This document shows, in pieces, positions 50,730 through 60,012 of a DNA stretch of 64,000 nucleotides; within the stretch, counting starts at the first letter, position 1; each line of letters starts with the position of its first letter. The DNA lies in the NCBI RefSeq assembly GCF_018616375.1, contig NZ_JAEQBB010000008.1, positions 1-64,000 of the forward strand, written 5' to 3'. The notes below the pieces were generated by a model. That model saw nothing but the letters and a program-made list of their open reading frames with translations. It was not told where the DNA came from and did no database searches. Source of the stretch: Exiguobacterium sp. J17977 (GTDB lineage Bacteria > Bacillota > Bacilli > Exiguobacteriales > Exiguobacteriaceae). The position numbers were made by a program, and so were the translations under genes.

Positions 50730-50748
50730 TTCTTAAGATTTCTTAAGA
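50730..50748. promoter_or_regulatory. 10-base-phased direct repeats, candidate response regulator site
   Basis: TTCTTAAGA repeated at 50730-50738 and 50740-50748, one helical turn apart, as OmpR-family dimers require. A related ATCTTAAGGA occurs near 50688. They lie in the 243-base region between the divergent response regulator and DedA genes, about 60-80 bases upstream of DedA. Confidence 0.6.
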
Positions 50749-50810
50749 TGATGCTAAAAACTCCTTACGTTTGTCGGGGAATACTAGACAAAGGTAAGGA
50801 GTGAACGAAT

Positions 50811-51275
50811 ATGGATATATTGACGCAATACGTAATGCTCGCCATCGGTATCATGTTTACCCCACTATCAGACGACGTATTGATGATTACCCACCTGACC
50901 GTCGCACCTTCTGGTTGGGCGCTCTTCTTCACGACGTGGGTTGTCTTTACGCTCGCGTTCAGCTGGTTTTATCTTGTCGGTCGCGGCCTTCATCGCGTGA
51001 TCCCGTCTTCCAAGCGCGATTCTCGATATTTGAATCGGGCGAAAGCACTTTATGAAACGTACGGCTCACGGATTGTCCTCATCTCTTATTTCATTCCCGG
51101 TTTGCGCCATCCGCTCCACTACGTCGCCGGATTCACATCGCTCAAGTTTCGGACGTATGTGCTCTATAATGCCATCTCGGCCTTTCTTTATACTGGCGCT
51201 TGGTTCATCGTGATTCGCTTGGCCGGACAGGTACCAGCATTTCAACAGTTCCAAGATTGGGTGCTCGCTTTATGA
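50811..51275 (+). CDS. DedA/VTT family membrane protein
   Basis: A 154-residue membrane protein, shorter than the usual 190-220. Family marks: FTLAFSWFYLVGRGLHRVIP, YLNRAKALYETYGSRIVLISYFIPGLRHPLHYVAGFTSLKFRTYVLYNAISAF (core G-x-R-x-x-x-x-x-F-x-P-G-x-R). DedA proteins move or scramble phospholipids or undecaprenyl phosphate and affect resistance to cationic peptides. ATG behind GGTAAGGAGTGAACG. Probably a target of the divergent two-component system. Confidence 0.85.
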   Translation: MDILTQYVMLAIGIMFTPLSDDVLMITHLTVAPSGWALFFTTWVVFTLAFSWFYLVGRGLHRVIPSSKRDSRYLNRAKALYETYGSRIVLISYFIPGLRHPLHYVAGFTSLKFRTYVLYNAISAFLYTGAWFIVIRLAGQVPAFQQFQDWVLAL

Positions 51276-51276
51276 C

Positions 51277-52290
51277 TCAATGCCCTCGATATTTCCCGAG
51301 TGCTCGCATGTTGAGCAAGTAGAGTACCCCGGCATAGACGACCAAACCGAGCACGTAGACCCAGATGCCAGAGAAGCCGCTGCCGTACACCATGACTTCT
51401 TTAATCGCGGTCGCCCCGTAAAAGATCGGCATGATATAGCTCAAATTGCCTAGTCCGTACGGAATCAAGTCGAGCGGGATTAACCCTGAGAAAAACACTT
51501 GCGGGATGATCGTGAACGGAATCATCTGGACGACTTGGAGCTCAGAACGGGCGAACACCGAAATTGTTGCGCCGAACAAGACGGCTGTCCCCGCCATTAA
51601 AATCATCACCAGAAACACCCAACCGATATTGCCGAGCGAGGTCAGCCCGAGCACGTAAATCGTATACAGAACGATGAAGACGGATTGAACGACCGCGAAC
51701 ACGCCGTAGCCGAGCGTATACCCTAAGATGACCTGTCCACGTTTGATTGGTGTCATCAGGAGCCGTTCGAGCGTGCCACCGCTCCGCTCTTTGACGAGCG
51801 CCATCGCCGACAGGATGAAGACGAAGAAGAACGAGAACAGCGACAAGAACACGTAGCCGAACGAATCGAACGTCGATTGGCCTTCTTCCCCATATACATA
51901 GTTCATCTCGATATCAGCCGCCGGATTCAATGCCGACAACGCCGCTTGAATCTCTCGTACCGCCTTCGAAGACTTCGTCGAAGGTTCTCGGAGCGTGATG
52001 GTCGTCCCTTCCTGAGTCACTTCAAAAATCGCATCGACGTCTTTATTGTCCTCTAAATACCCGAACGGATTGTCGACCGTATCCAACCGGACGTCGAGTG
52101 TCTCGGCTTCGAACGCTTCGACGAGTTGCGTTTGTGCGTTCTCATCGAGCACGACGACCGGCACATAATCCGAGTCCCCGAGCAGGAAGTAGACGAGCGT
52201 CAAGATGAGGAGCGGCGCAATCAAAATCAAGGCGACACTCCGCTTATCGTTAAGCGTCTGAAAGATGACGCGTTTCGCCAAGTTACGCAT
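51277..52290 (-). CDS. ABC-2 type exporter permease
   Basis: A 337-residue permease. One N-terminal membrane segment (VALILIAPLLILTLVYFLLG), a large external domain (about 45-140) and five C-terminal segments with the ABC-2 signature RSGGTLERLLMTPIKRGQVILGY. Forms an exporter with the ATPase encoded upstream (8-base overlap). Substrate unknown; possibly a drug or lipid-like compound, given TetR control. Confidence 0.9.
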   Translation of the reverse strand: MRNLAKRVIFQTLNDKRSVALILIAPLLILTLVYFLLGDSDYVPVVVLDENAQTQLVEAFEAETLDVRLDTVDNPFGYLEDNKDVDAIFEVTQEGTTITLREPSTKSSKAVREIQAALSALNPAADIEMNYVYGEEGQSTFDSFGYVFLSLFSFFFVFILSAMALVKERSGGTLERLLMTPIKRGQVILGYTLGYGVFAVVQSVFIVLYTIYVLGLTSLGNIGWVFLVMILMAGTAVLFGATISVFARSELQVVQMIPFTIIPQVFFSGLIPLDLIPYGLGNLSYIMPIFYGATAIKEVMVYGSGFSGIWVYVLGLVVYAGVLYLLNMRALGKYRGH

Positions 52291-53011
52291 GATCCGTCCC
52301 TCCTTCTCGACCGGCGATGAGGAACAGTTCCTCGACGCGACCGTTCTCCGTCTGGTCTAACAGATGTGGCACCGTATCATAGGCAATCAAGCGACCATTA
52401 TAGATGAGCGCGGCCCGGTCACACTCGAGTACTTCATCCATGACGTGCGTCGAGACGATGATGGTCGTCCCGCTCGCCCGAATCGCTTGAAACTGATCCC
52501 AAATCTGACGGCGTAAGATTGGGTCAATCCCGACCGTCGGCTCGTCTAAAAACAAGACGTCCGGCTGATGCAGGATGGCGATTGCGAGCGACAACCGTTT
52601 TTTCATCCCGCCTGAGAAGTTTCGGACGAGCTTCTTGCGGTCGACTGTCAAATCGACGAGCGTGAGCACGTCGGTGATGCGTTGTTCTAACTGTGTCTTC
52701 CCAAGTTTATAAATGGAACCGAAGAACTCGAGGTTCGCCTCGGCCGATAAGTCATCGTACAGCCCGTCGTTTTGCGGCATGAAGCCGATGTTGTGCAACA
52801 TGCTCATGTTTGGCATGATCGTCTCCCCGATTTGAATCGAACCTTGGTCCGCGGCCAACGCACCAATCATCAGTCGAATGAGCGTCGTCTTCCCCGAACC
52901 GGACGGGCCCAGCAAGCAACAGATGTCCCCTGAGTTGATGGTGAAGCCGACGTGGTCGATGGCCAATTGGTCACCGAACGATTTGCTGACGCCGTTCAGT
53001 TGAATGTCCAT
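52283..53011 (-). CDS. ABC exporter ATPase
   Basis: A 242-residue ATPase: Walker A GPSGSGKTTLIRL (about 38), signature NFSGGMKKRLSLAI, Walker B VLFLDEPTVGIDP, and switch His in IVSTHVMDE. DrrA/CcmA-like subfamily. The ATG at 53011 with AAAGGAGAATCGTT upstream is chosen; 17 more codons are open upstream in the promoter region. Divergent from a TetR gene that probably controls it. Confidence 0.93.
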   Translation of the reverse strand: MDIQLNGVSKSFGDQLAIDHVGFTINSGDICCLLGPSGSGKTTLIRLMIGALAADQGSIQIGETIMPNMSMLHNIGFMPQNDGLYDDLSAEANLEFFGSIYKLGKTQLEQRITDVLTLVDLTVDRKKLVRNFSGGMKKRLSLAIAILHQPDVLFLDEPTVGIDPILRRQIWDQFQAIRASGTTIIVSTHVMDEVLECDRAALIYNGRLIAYDTVPHLLDQTENGRVEELFLIAGREGGTDHA

Positions 53012-53183
53012 AACGATTCTCCTTTTCGATGCCCGATTCATATACACTTGACTAATAGACACCGTGTTGGTTTATATGTTCAGTATAGACCTCGTCCGAC
53101 AGCCCAACAATCGGCAATATCGGGCATCGTGTCGGTTATCAGACAGTCCGCACTCAAGTGTTGGATAAAGGAGAAAAAAACAG

Positions 53184-53783
53184 ATGGGACATGAAGATTT
53201 ACGCATCATACGAACGAAACAATTGATCAAGCATGCCTTTTTGGATTTGATTGACGAGCACGGGTTCGAGGCGGTCACGGTGAAAGCCATCACCGAACGG
53301 GCGGGTATCAATCGCGGGACGTTTTACAGCCACTATGTGGATAAGTTCGACTTGATGGAGAAACTGATTGAAGTCATCTTTCACGAGGCCGAACAGAAAC
53401 TGGTCAAACAGATTCCACGCGTCTTCGGTGACCAACGCGGACCCGCCGCTCATGAGTTGCTCGTCCCGTTCATCCGGTTCATCGAGGACAATAAAATCTT
53501 GATGAAACCGCTCCTCGGACCGAACGGTGACCCGCAGTTCCAGGCCCGGCTCCGGTCGTACATGCATGCGGCGCTGTTCCAACGTTCCCCGACGGTGTTG
53601 TTCGATGCGACGAAAGCGCTCGTGCCGGCCGATTATCTGGTGTCTTACATCTCGTCGGCCCATATGGGGGTCATTTACGAATGGCTGTACAACGACCGTC
53701 CCGAAACGGCCGAGGACATCGCCCGCATCATCTATACGATCACGTTCGAAGGACCGCTGACCGCAGGCGGCTTGAAACCATAA
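53184..53783 (+). CDS. TetR family regulator
   Basis: A 199-residue regulator with N-terminal HTH: RIIRTKQLIKHAFLDLIDEHGFEAVTV and ITERAGINRGTFYSHYVDKFDL (FYSHYVDK typical of TetR). The C-terminal ligand domain is of the TetR_C_7/YcdC-like type. It lies divergent from the ABC-2 exporter and presumably represses it. ATG behind AAAGGAGAAAAAAAC. Confidence 0.9.
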   Translation: MGHEDLRIIRTKQLIKHAFLDLIDEHGFEAVTVKAITERAGINRGTFYSHYVDKFDLMEKLIEVIFHEAEQKLVKQIPRVFGDQRGPAAHELLVPFIRFIEDNKILMKPLLGPNGDPQFQARLRSYMHAALFQRSPTVLFDATKALVPADYLVSYISSAHMGVIYEWLYNDRPETAEDIARIIYTITFEGPLTAGGLKP

Positions 53784-53814
53784 AAAGAGACAGGTCATTA
53801 TCACCTGTCTCTTC
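53781..53814. terminator. Terminator between TetR and kinase genes
   Basis: AGAGACAGGT-cattatc-ACCTGTCTCT; leftward it is followed by TTTTTA (kinase operon end), rightward there is no real T-run. The stem overlaps the kinase stop codon. Confidence 0.8.
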
Positions 53815-55108
53815 GAAGTGGCAACGTGACGGTCACCGTCGTTCCGACGTGTACCTCACTGTTCACCTGAATCTGTCCACCATGCAACGTGACAATCTTT
53901 TGAACGATGGCCATGCCGAGCCCCGAGCCACCTTGATGTCTCGAGCTATCGGCCTGGTAAAACCGTTCGTACATGCGACTCACTTGATCCGGTGTCATCC
54001 CTTCCCCCTCGTCTTGAATCTCACATACGATTGCTTCGGACGTCTGCGTCAAGTGGACGCGCAACATCCCATCCTCATAGGCATGAGTCATCGCATTTTG
54101 AAGCAGGTTCATCCACACTTGTTGCAGTAGACCTGCATCCCCGACCATGTCGACCTCATCCAATTCAACGACCCAATTCAATCGCTTCCGAGTCGATTCG
54201 CGCTCGAACGATAGGATACTTTCCCGAATCTGTTCGGTGAGCGAGAAACGGGTCAGGTCCAAACCGACGACCGTGTGATCGAGTTTGGCGAGACGGAGTA
54301 AATCGCGAGACAATCGCGACAGCCGCTTCCCTTCCTGCTCGATCATTGTCGCATAATCGATTCGTTTCTCGGTCGAGACGTCCCCCCGTTTCAACATCGT
54401 CGCATACCCGAGAATCGAGGCGACAGGCGTTTTGAACTCGTGGGCCATAATCGACGTCAGCTCTTCATTCTTCGATTCATTCGTCGCGAGCGTCTCGGTC
54501 ATCTGATTGAACTGACTGGCCAATTTGCCAATCTCATCATTCCCACCGTCTTGGACCCGTACCGTCAAATCGCCAGAAGCGACCCGGCTCACGGCTTCCG
54601 TGACCCGATCAATCCGACGCGTCATAAGCCGTACCGCGAGTAGGACGAACCCGCTCGAGACGAGCGCCGTCAACAGTAACGTCTGGAGGGATAGATTACG
54701 GAAGATAGAGATCGGGTTGTCTTCCGCATTCGGCGTCAACGTTACAATCGTCTCGTCAATCAACAAGACGACTGCGGGCAACCGTTCATCGCGAACCGTT
54801 AATGCGTCTCCTCGTTCTAAGCGAGCACGTTCGGAGACGGACCACTCAGCGGCGTCATACCGATCCGTCGCCATGATGAGCGTCTGTTCCGAGAACAGCT
54901 CGACGACCTCATCAGCCCCGAGTTCGTAGCGTTCGGATGCCGTCCGCATGCTGTCGGCCCGTTCGACGAGCATCGTCTCGACTTGCGTCGTCAATGAATT
55001 GAACTGGAACGTCAGGAAGAGTGCGAGCGTCAACAGAATCGGGATGAGCAACAGCCCGAAGAAGATGATCAGGAAGCGGCCATAGATGGAACTGAGGAAC
55101 CGCTTCAT
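53801..55108 (-). CDS. Two-component sensor histidine kinase with HAMP
   Basis: A 435-residue kinase: membrane segments at about 9-32 and 145-165 enclose a 110-residue external sensor domain; HAMP (SRVASGDLTVRV), HisKA with TSIMAHEFKTPVASILGYAT (His about 226), HATPase N-box LLQNAMTHAYEDG, DEGEGM and GGSGLGMAI. Overlaps the response regulator by 4 bases. It is in one operon with an efflux system, so it probably senses the exported compound. Confidence 0.94.
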   Translation of the reverse strand: MKRFLSSIYGRFLIIFFGLLLIPILLTLALFLTFQFNSLTTQVETMLVERADSMRTASERYELGADEVVELFSEQTLIMATDRYDAAEWSVSERARLERGDALTVRDERLPAVVLLIDETIVTLTPNAEDNPISIFRNLSLQTLLLTALVSSGFVLLAVRLMTRRIDRVTEAVSRVASGDLTVRVQDGGNDEIGKLASQFNQMTETLATNESKNEELTSIMAHEFKTPVASILGYATMLKRGDVSTEKRIDYATMIEQEGKRLSRLSRDLLRLAKLDHTVVGLDLTRFSLTEQIRESILSFERESTRKRLNWVVELDEVDMVGDAGLLQQVWMNLLQNAMTHAYEDGMLRVHLTQTSEAIVCEIQDEGEGMTPDQVSRMYERFYQADSSRHQGGSGLGMAIVQKIVTLHGGQIQVNSEVHVGTTVTVTLPLRRDR

Positions 55109-55779
55109 GACTTCAACTCCAACCGATAACCGAGACCCCAGGCCGTACTGATTTGGAACGCCTCGACATGCTTCAAACGACTGCGTAACCGGTTGATATG
55201 CACATCAATCGTCCGAACATCACTCTCCGTCTCATAGCCCCAAATCCGATCGAGCAACTGTTGTCTCGTGAACACTTGGTTCAAGTGCGTCGCCAGATGG
55301 TACAACAGCTCGAACTCTTTTTTCGGCACTTCAATCGTCTCGGACGGCGTGACCACGGTGAGCGACCGTTCGTCGAGCACGCAGTCGTTCAATTGAATCT
55401 GGTGCTCCCGATAGATGTTGGCCCGCCGGAGCATCGCCTCGATGCGGAGCTCAAGTTCTTCCAAATCGACCGGTTTGACGAGATAATCGTCCGCCCCGGC
55501 TCGAAACCCTTTCTTCTTATCCGGTAACGTCTCGAGCGCGGTCAACATTAAAATCGGGAACGTGTATCCGGCATCGCGCAACTGTTCCGTCAATTCACGG
55601 CCGTCGAGCCGAGGCATCATGATGTCGGTGACCATCAAATCGATTGGTTCCCGTTCGAGCACGTCTAGCGCCGCTTCTCCGTCGACCGCCAAGTGGACGC
55701 GGTAACCCGACGTCGTCAAATATTCATCTAATAGACTCCCGAGCGCCGGGTCGTCTTCGACCAGTAGGATGGTGACCAT
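55105..55779 (-). CDS. OmpR family response regulator
   Basis: A 224-residue regulator: VEDDPALGS acidic pocket, DLMVTDIMMPRLDG (Asp about 51), MLTALETLP, KPVDLEEL, and C-terminal winged helix (VPKKEFELLYHLATHLNQVF, IWGYETESDVRTIDVHINRLRSR). Follows the exporter permease by 18 bases and precedes its kinase. Probably activates the operon through GTTTAYA-type repeats near 58310 (weak inference). Confidence 0.94.
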   Translation of the reverse strand: MVTILLVEDDPALGSLLDEYLTTSGYRVHLAVDGEAALDVLEREPIDLMVTDIMMPRLDGRELTEQLRDAGYTFPILMLTALETLPDKKKGFRAGADDYLVKPVDLEELELRIEAMLRRANIYREHQIQLNDCVLDERSLTVVTPSETIEVPKKEFELLYHLATHLNQVFTRQQLLDRIWGYETESDVRTIDVHINRLRSRLKHVEAFQISTAWGLGYRLELKS

Positions 55780-55797
55780 CGTGAACCCCTGCTTTCC

Positions 55798-56949
55798 TTA
55801 TGCGTTTCGTAACGCTTCAATCGGTTGTAAATTCGACGCCTTTCGGGCTGGAATATAACCGAAGACGACGCCGATGAGAATCGAGAATCCGAGCGCGAGC
55901 CCGATCGTCGAACTTGCGAGTGTGAACGGCACACCCATGACGAGCGTCAACCCGAACGCGAGCAGTCCGCCCACGACCACACCGACGAATCCGCCGAGCA
56001 GCGATAATAGCACCGACTCGAACAAGAATTGTTGGCGAATCTTGCCGGGTGTCGCCCCTAACGCTTTTCGTAAGCCGATTTCGCTCGTCCGCTCCGTCAC
56101 GGAGACGAGCATCATGTTCATGATGCCAATCCCACCGACGAGGAGTGAAATGGAGGCGATCCCGACGAGTAACATACTGAGCAAGGCGTTGATTTGATCG
56201 ATCGAGGCAAGCGCGTCCTCAAAGCTCGTGACGGTAAACGTGTCGCGGCCGTTGAAGGCGGTCGTCAGCTGTTGCGTCACCGCTTCGTTCACCGTCTCCG
56301 ACTGTCCGGTATCGGTGTAAATATCGAATGACGCAATCGTGTTTTGGTGAAACTGTTGGAGTGCGGTCGTCACCGGAATGATGACCGCATCATCGGTCGA
56401 CATCGAAAATTCAGATGACGGGGCGAGTGTCCCGACGACCGTATAGCGAATGCCACCTATGACAATCGTCTCTCCGAGCGGCGAGGTCGTCGGGAACGAT
56501 TCTTTGGCGAGCGTGTCTCCAAGCAAGGCAACATGCGTCTGTTGCGAGACGTCGACCGGTGTGAGGCCACGACCGGTCGCGACGGTGGAATCATCGAAAT
56601 AGGAATTGCTCTTGCCGATTACTGACTGCGTCGACGTCTGGCCCGTCACATAAACGTCCGTCTGTTGGGTCGTCGTTGGTGAAACCGAGCTTACACCGTC
56701 GATGGCTTCGAGCCGGTCGAGTTCAGCGACGCTGACGCCGTTCTTGCTCACGTCTTCGATTTGAACGGTCATCCGATCCGCCCCGAACGTCGCCACTTCT
56801 TCATTGATGGAATCGGTCACCCCGGAGATGATCGTCATCAAGGCGATGATGGATGCCGTCCCGATGACGATTCCGAGAATCGTCAAGAAGGAACGCATCT
56901 TATGACTGATGACCGTCAACCAGGCCATGCGTATATTTTCTCGAATCAT
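55798..56949 (-). CDS. MacB-like ABC transporter permease
   Basis: A 383-residue permease: N-terminal membrane segment AWLTVISHKMRSFLTILGIVIGTASI, a MacB periplasmic-type domain (about 45-240) and three C-terminal segments of the FtsX domain (SLLVGGIGIMNMMLVSVTERTSEIGLRKALGA). Works with the ATPase (4-base overlap) and adaptor upstream. Resembles B. subtilis YvrN/YknZ-type systems; substrate probably an antimicrobial peptide or similar. Confidence 0.93.
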   Translation of the reverse strand: MIRENIRMAWLTVISHKMRSFLTILGIVIGTASIIALMTIISGVTDSINEEVATFGADRMTVQIEDVSKNGVSVAELDRLEAIDGVSSVSPTTTQQTDVYVTGQTSTQSVIGKSNSYFDDSTVATGRGLTPVDVSQQTHVALLGDTLAKESFPTTSPLGETIVIGGIRYTVVGTLAPSSEFSMSTDDAVIIPVTTALQQFHQNTIASFDIYTDTGQSETVNEAVTQQLTTAFNGRDTFTVTSFEDALASIDQINALLSMLLVGIASISLLVGGIGIMNMMLVSVTERTSEIGLRKALGATPGKIRQQFLFESVLLSLLGGFVGVVVGGLLAFGLTLVMGVPFTLASSTIGLALGFSILIGVVFGYIPARKASNLQPIEALRNA

Positions 56950-57629
56950 CGTACCCGTTCCTCCTTTTCAATCTTCCCGTCCCGCACATGGACGATGCGT
57001 GTCGCTTCTCTCGCGATATCGATGTCGTGCGTGATCATAATAATCGTCTTCCCTTCGGCGTGCAGGTCATGGAACAATTTCATGATTTGGCGCCCGTTCG
57101 CTTGATCGAGCGCACCGGTCGGTTCATCAGCCAACAGTAATGACGGATTCGTCACCAACGCCCGCGCGATGGCGACCCGTTGTTGTTGCCCGCCGGACAA
57201 TTGGTTCGGGAAGGCGCCTAACTTGTCACCGAGTCCGACGCGCGTGAGCATTTGCTTCGTCCGCGCTTGGCGGTCTGCTTTCGAGCTCCGTTGGTAAATG
57301 AGCGGCAACTCGACGTTCTCGTACGCCGATAGGCGCGGCAACAGATTGAACTGTTGAAAGATGAACCCGATTTGTTTGTTTCGAAACAACGACAGCTCGT
57401 TCTCAGACAATCCTGTCACGTCCTTATCGCCGAATCGGTACCGCCCACTCGTATATCCATCCAGGCAACCGAGAATGTTTATGAGCGTCGACTTGCCGGA
57501 CCCCGACGGCCCAAGGATGGCGACGAACTCCCCTTCTTGAATCTCGAGGTCAATCCCACGTAAGACGGTCTGTTCATTGTCACCCGACCCGTATGTTTTC
57601 GTGAGCCTCTCTACTTCGATTAAAGTCAT
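56946..57629 (-). CDS. MacB-like ABC transporter ATPase
   Basis: A 227-residue LolD/MacB-type ATPase: Walker [21 protein letters not shown]-loop [14 protein letters not shown], signature [16 protein letters not shown], Walker [13 protein letters not shown], switch IMITHDIDI. Overlaps adaptor and permease genes by 4 bases each. Confidence 0.95.
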   Translation of the reverse strand: MTLIEVERLTKTYGSGDNEQTVLRGIDLEIQEGEFVAILGPSGSGKSTLINILGCLDGYTSGRYRFGDKDVTGLSENELSLFRNKQIGFIFQQFNLLPRLSAYENVELPLIYQRSSKADRQARTKQMLTRVGLGDKLGAFPNQLSGGQQQRVAIARALVTNPSLLLADEPTGALDQANGRQIMKLFHDLHAEGKTIIMITHDIDIAREATRIVHVRDGKIEKEERVR

Positions 57630-58264
57630 TGGGCACCTCCGATTCGTGGAGGCATCAAGCCGCCGCTCGCCGCTTCATCGAGCAACAAGACGCGGTCTGC
57701 GTCCAAACCATCTTTGATTTCGACACGGCTCCCGTCCGTGATGCCAAGTTCGACTTGTCGTTTGACCGGACCGTCGTCTCCTTCGACGTAGACATAGGCA
57801 TCTTCCTCTTCGAACGTGATGCTGTCGAGCGAGAGCGTATCCACTTCCTCGGCGCGGGCAGCGACGACGGAGCCTTCGAGCGTCATCCCGTTCCGCATGC
57901 CGTCCATCTCAGGCAGGTCGACGTCCATCGCATACCGTGCCGATGCGCCCGGTGTCGTCATCGGTTCTGCCTCATCCGCAAGCGATTCGATGGTCGCATC
58001 CACCTCAAGGTCAAGGGCGCTCACATAAATCGTCAGCGGATCTCCTTCCTCGACTTTGCCGACATCTCGCTCATCGACGAACAACGTCCCTGTGCTTTCT
58101 TCGACGCTCGTCACTTGGCCCGCGAACGTGTACACATTCTCAATCGTCTCGACCGATACGGCTTCCGTCTTATAGTCGACCGACTGTGGCATCAACGCGA
58201 CGCCTGCCCCTAACGTAATCGCTAATACCCCGATGCCGAGGCCCCATTTCCATTTCTGTTTCAT
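57626..58264 (-). CDS. Short efflux adaptor (MacA/HlyD-like)
   Basis: A 212-residue membrane fusion protein with one N-terminal membrane anchor (WGLGIGVLAITLGAGVALM). It has the beta-barrel and membrane-proximal domains (VDERDVGKVEEGDPLTIYVS, ARYAMDVDLPEMDGMRNGMTLEGSV, YVYVEGDDGPVKRQVELGITDG) but no lipoyl domain or coiled-coil hairpin, so it is about half the normal length of 350-400. First gene of the exporter/two-component operon; ATG near 58264 behind AAAAGGAGGAATACAC. Confidence 0.87.
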   Translation of the reverse strand: MKQKWKWGLGIGVLAITLGAGVALMPQSVDYKTEAVSVETIENVYTFAGQVTSVEESTGTLFVDERDVGKVEEGDPLTIYVSALDLEVDATIESLADEAEPMTTPGASARYAMDVDLPEMDGMRNGMTLEGSVVAARAEEVDTLSLDSITFEEEDAYVYVEGDDGPVKRQVELGITDGSRVEIKDGLDADRVLLLDEAASGGLMPPRIGGAQ

Positions 58265-58509
58265 CTGTGTATTCCTCCTTTTGGTGATGCCTTAAGGATA
58301 ATCAGAAGATGTAAACAAAGTATAAACACGTCAGATGACGTCCTTTTGATCTAGGAATTTCGCGGTGCATTTATACATTCGAGCGCGATATGCGTGTTCA
58401 TTCATCACAAAGCAGGGAATAAGAGACGTGATGGCAAACTGTTAGAGTAGACATCACGCGTTTCTACTTAACAATAAAAAATACATGGTGGAAGAAGGGC
58501 GAAACACAT

Positions 58510-60012
58510 ATGCAAAACGTGAACAAATCGGTGATTGTGATTGGCGGCGGGCTCGGCGGGATTTCCGCGGCCATCTCGCTCGCACAAAAAGGATACGACG
58601 TCTCCTTATACGAAAAGAACGACCATATCGGCGGTAAAGTGAACCGGCTCGAACAGGACGGCTTCGGCTTTGACCTCGGCCCGTCGATTTTAACGATGCC
58701 ACAGATTTTTGAGAAGCTGTTCGCAGGCAGCGGCAAGCGGATGGAGGACTACGTGCCGATCAAACGGCTCGATCTCGAGTGGCGCTCGTTCTTCCCGGAC
58801 GGCACCGTGCTCGATCTCTACCATGATTTGGACGTGATGGAGCGCGCCAACCCGACGTTGTCCCGAAAAGACATGTACGAGTATCGCGAGCTGTTGAAAT
58901 ATGCCGAGAGGATTTACAACACGACGGAGAAGGCGTACTTGAAAGAAGGGTTCGAATCGCCGCGCGAAGCGGTCGCGAAGAACGGTCTGTTCTCGACGTT
59001 GTTCGGCTTCGATTTGACGTCGACGATGTACGACGGCATCGCCAAACGGATCAGCAACCCGCATTTACGGACGATGCTGTCGTATTACGTGAAGTATGTT
59101 GGGTCGTCCCCGTACAGCGCGCCGGCCGTTCTGAACATGATGATTTACATGCAGCACGCCCAAGGCTGCTGGTACGTCGAAGGCGGGACACATAAACTGG
59201 CGGAAGGGCTGACGAAACTCGCGGAAGAGATTGGCGTCCAGCTCCATACCGGTCAAGGCGTCGTCCAGGCGCACACGCTGAACGGCCAACTGACGGCCAT
59301 CGAGCTCGAGGATGGACGGCTCCGCTCGGCTGACTATTTCGTCTCCAATATGGAAGTCATCCCGTTCTATCAGAAGATGGTCGAGGCGGACGAACCGTTC
59401 GTCGATAAGCTCGTCGAGAAATATGAGCCGGCCAGTTCCGGCTTCGTGCTCCATCTCGGTGTGAACAAAGCGTATCCGGCGCTCGGTCACCACAACTTCT
59501 TCTTCTCGGAGAACTTGCATGAACAGATGGACAAGATCTTTGAGCAGCACGAACTGCCGGACGACCCGACGATTTACTTGGTGAACGTCAATAAGACCGA
59601 CCCGACACAGGCACCGCCCGGGCACGAGAACATTAAAATCTTGCCGCACATCCCGTACATCCAAGACAACCCGTTCACACCAGAGGACTACGCCGCATTC
59701 GAAGAGCGCGTCCTCGATAAGCTCGAGCGCATGGGCTTGGACGGGTTGCGCGAACATACGGTGACACGCGACGTCTGGACGCCGCATGACATCGAGCGCA
59801 CGTACGGCTCGGACCGGGGCGCGATTTACGGGACCGTCGCCGATAAAAAACGGAACGGCGGCTTTAAGCACAAGAAGCAGAGCGAGCTGTACGACAACCT
59901 CTATTTCGTCGGCGGTACGGTCAATCCCGGCGGCGGCATGCCGATGGTGACATTGAGCGGCCAACAAGTGAGCGACAAGATTGCGAAGCGCGACGGAGTC
60001 ACGAATCGATGA
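58510..60012 (+). CDS. Phytoene/diapophytoene desaturase family protein
   Basis: A 500-residue FAD-dependent carotenoid enzyme of the CrtI/CrtN/CrtP family. N-terminal dinucleotide fold SVIVIGGGLGGISAAISLAQ and YEKNDHIGGKVNRLEQDGF, FDLGPSILTMP, middle YVKYVGSSPYSAPAVLNMM and WYVEGGTHKLAEGL, and C-terminal FAD motif LYFVGGTVNPGGGMPMVTLS. It desaturates or oxidises a carotenoid, probably part of the orange pigment pathway. No synthase (crtM/crtB) is next to it. ATG behind GAAGAAGGGCGAAACAC. Its stop overlaps the next small gene. Confidence 0.9.
   Translation: MQNVNKSVIVIGGGLGGISAAISLAQKGYDVSLYEKNDHIGGKVNRLEQDGFGFDLGPSILTMPQIFEKLFAGSGKRMEDYVPIKRLDLEWRSFFPDGTVLDLYHDLDVMERANPTLSRKDMYEYRELLKYAERIYNTTEKAYLKEGFESPREAVAKNGLFSTLFGFDLTSTMYDGIAKRISNPHLRTMLSYYVKYVGSSPYSAPAVLNMMIYMQHAQGCWYVEGGTHKLAEGLTKLAEEIGVQLHTGQGVVQAHTLNGQLTAIELEDGRLRSADYFVSNMEVIPFYQKMVEADEPFVDKLVEKYEPASSGFVLHLGVNKAYPALGHHNFFFSENLHEQMDKIFEQHELPDDPTIYLVNVNKTDPTQAPPGHENIKILPHIPYIQDNPFTPEDYAAFEERVLDKLERMGLDGLREHTVTRDVWTPHDIERTYGSDRGAIYGTVADKKRNGGFKHKKQSELYDNLYFVGGTVNPGGGMPMVTLSGQQVSDKIAKRDGVTNR

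Noticed and set aside
53199-53804. A 201-codon minus-strand open frame
   Set aside because: Antisense to the TetR gene, no start signal, no protein features.
57629-58213. A 194-codon plus-strand frame
   Set aside because: Antisense to the efflux adaptor, which has a proper start, site and operon overlaps.
59065-59967. A 300-codon open frame on the minus strand
   Set aside because: It lies wholly antisense to the carotenoid desaturase, has no ribosome binding site, and its composition (Arg/His/Val-rich) is that of a mirrored coding sequence.
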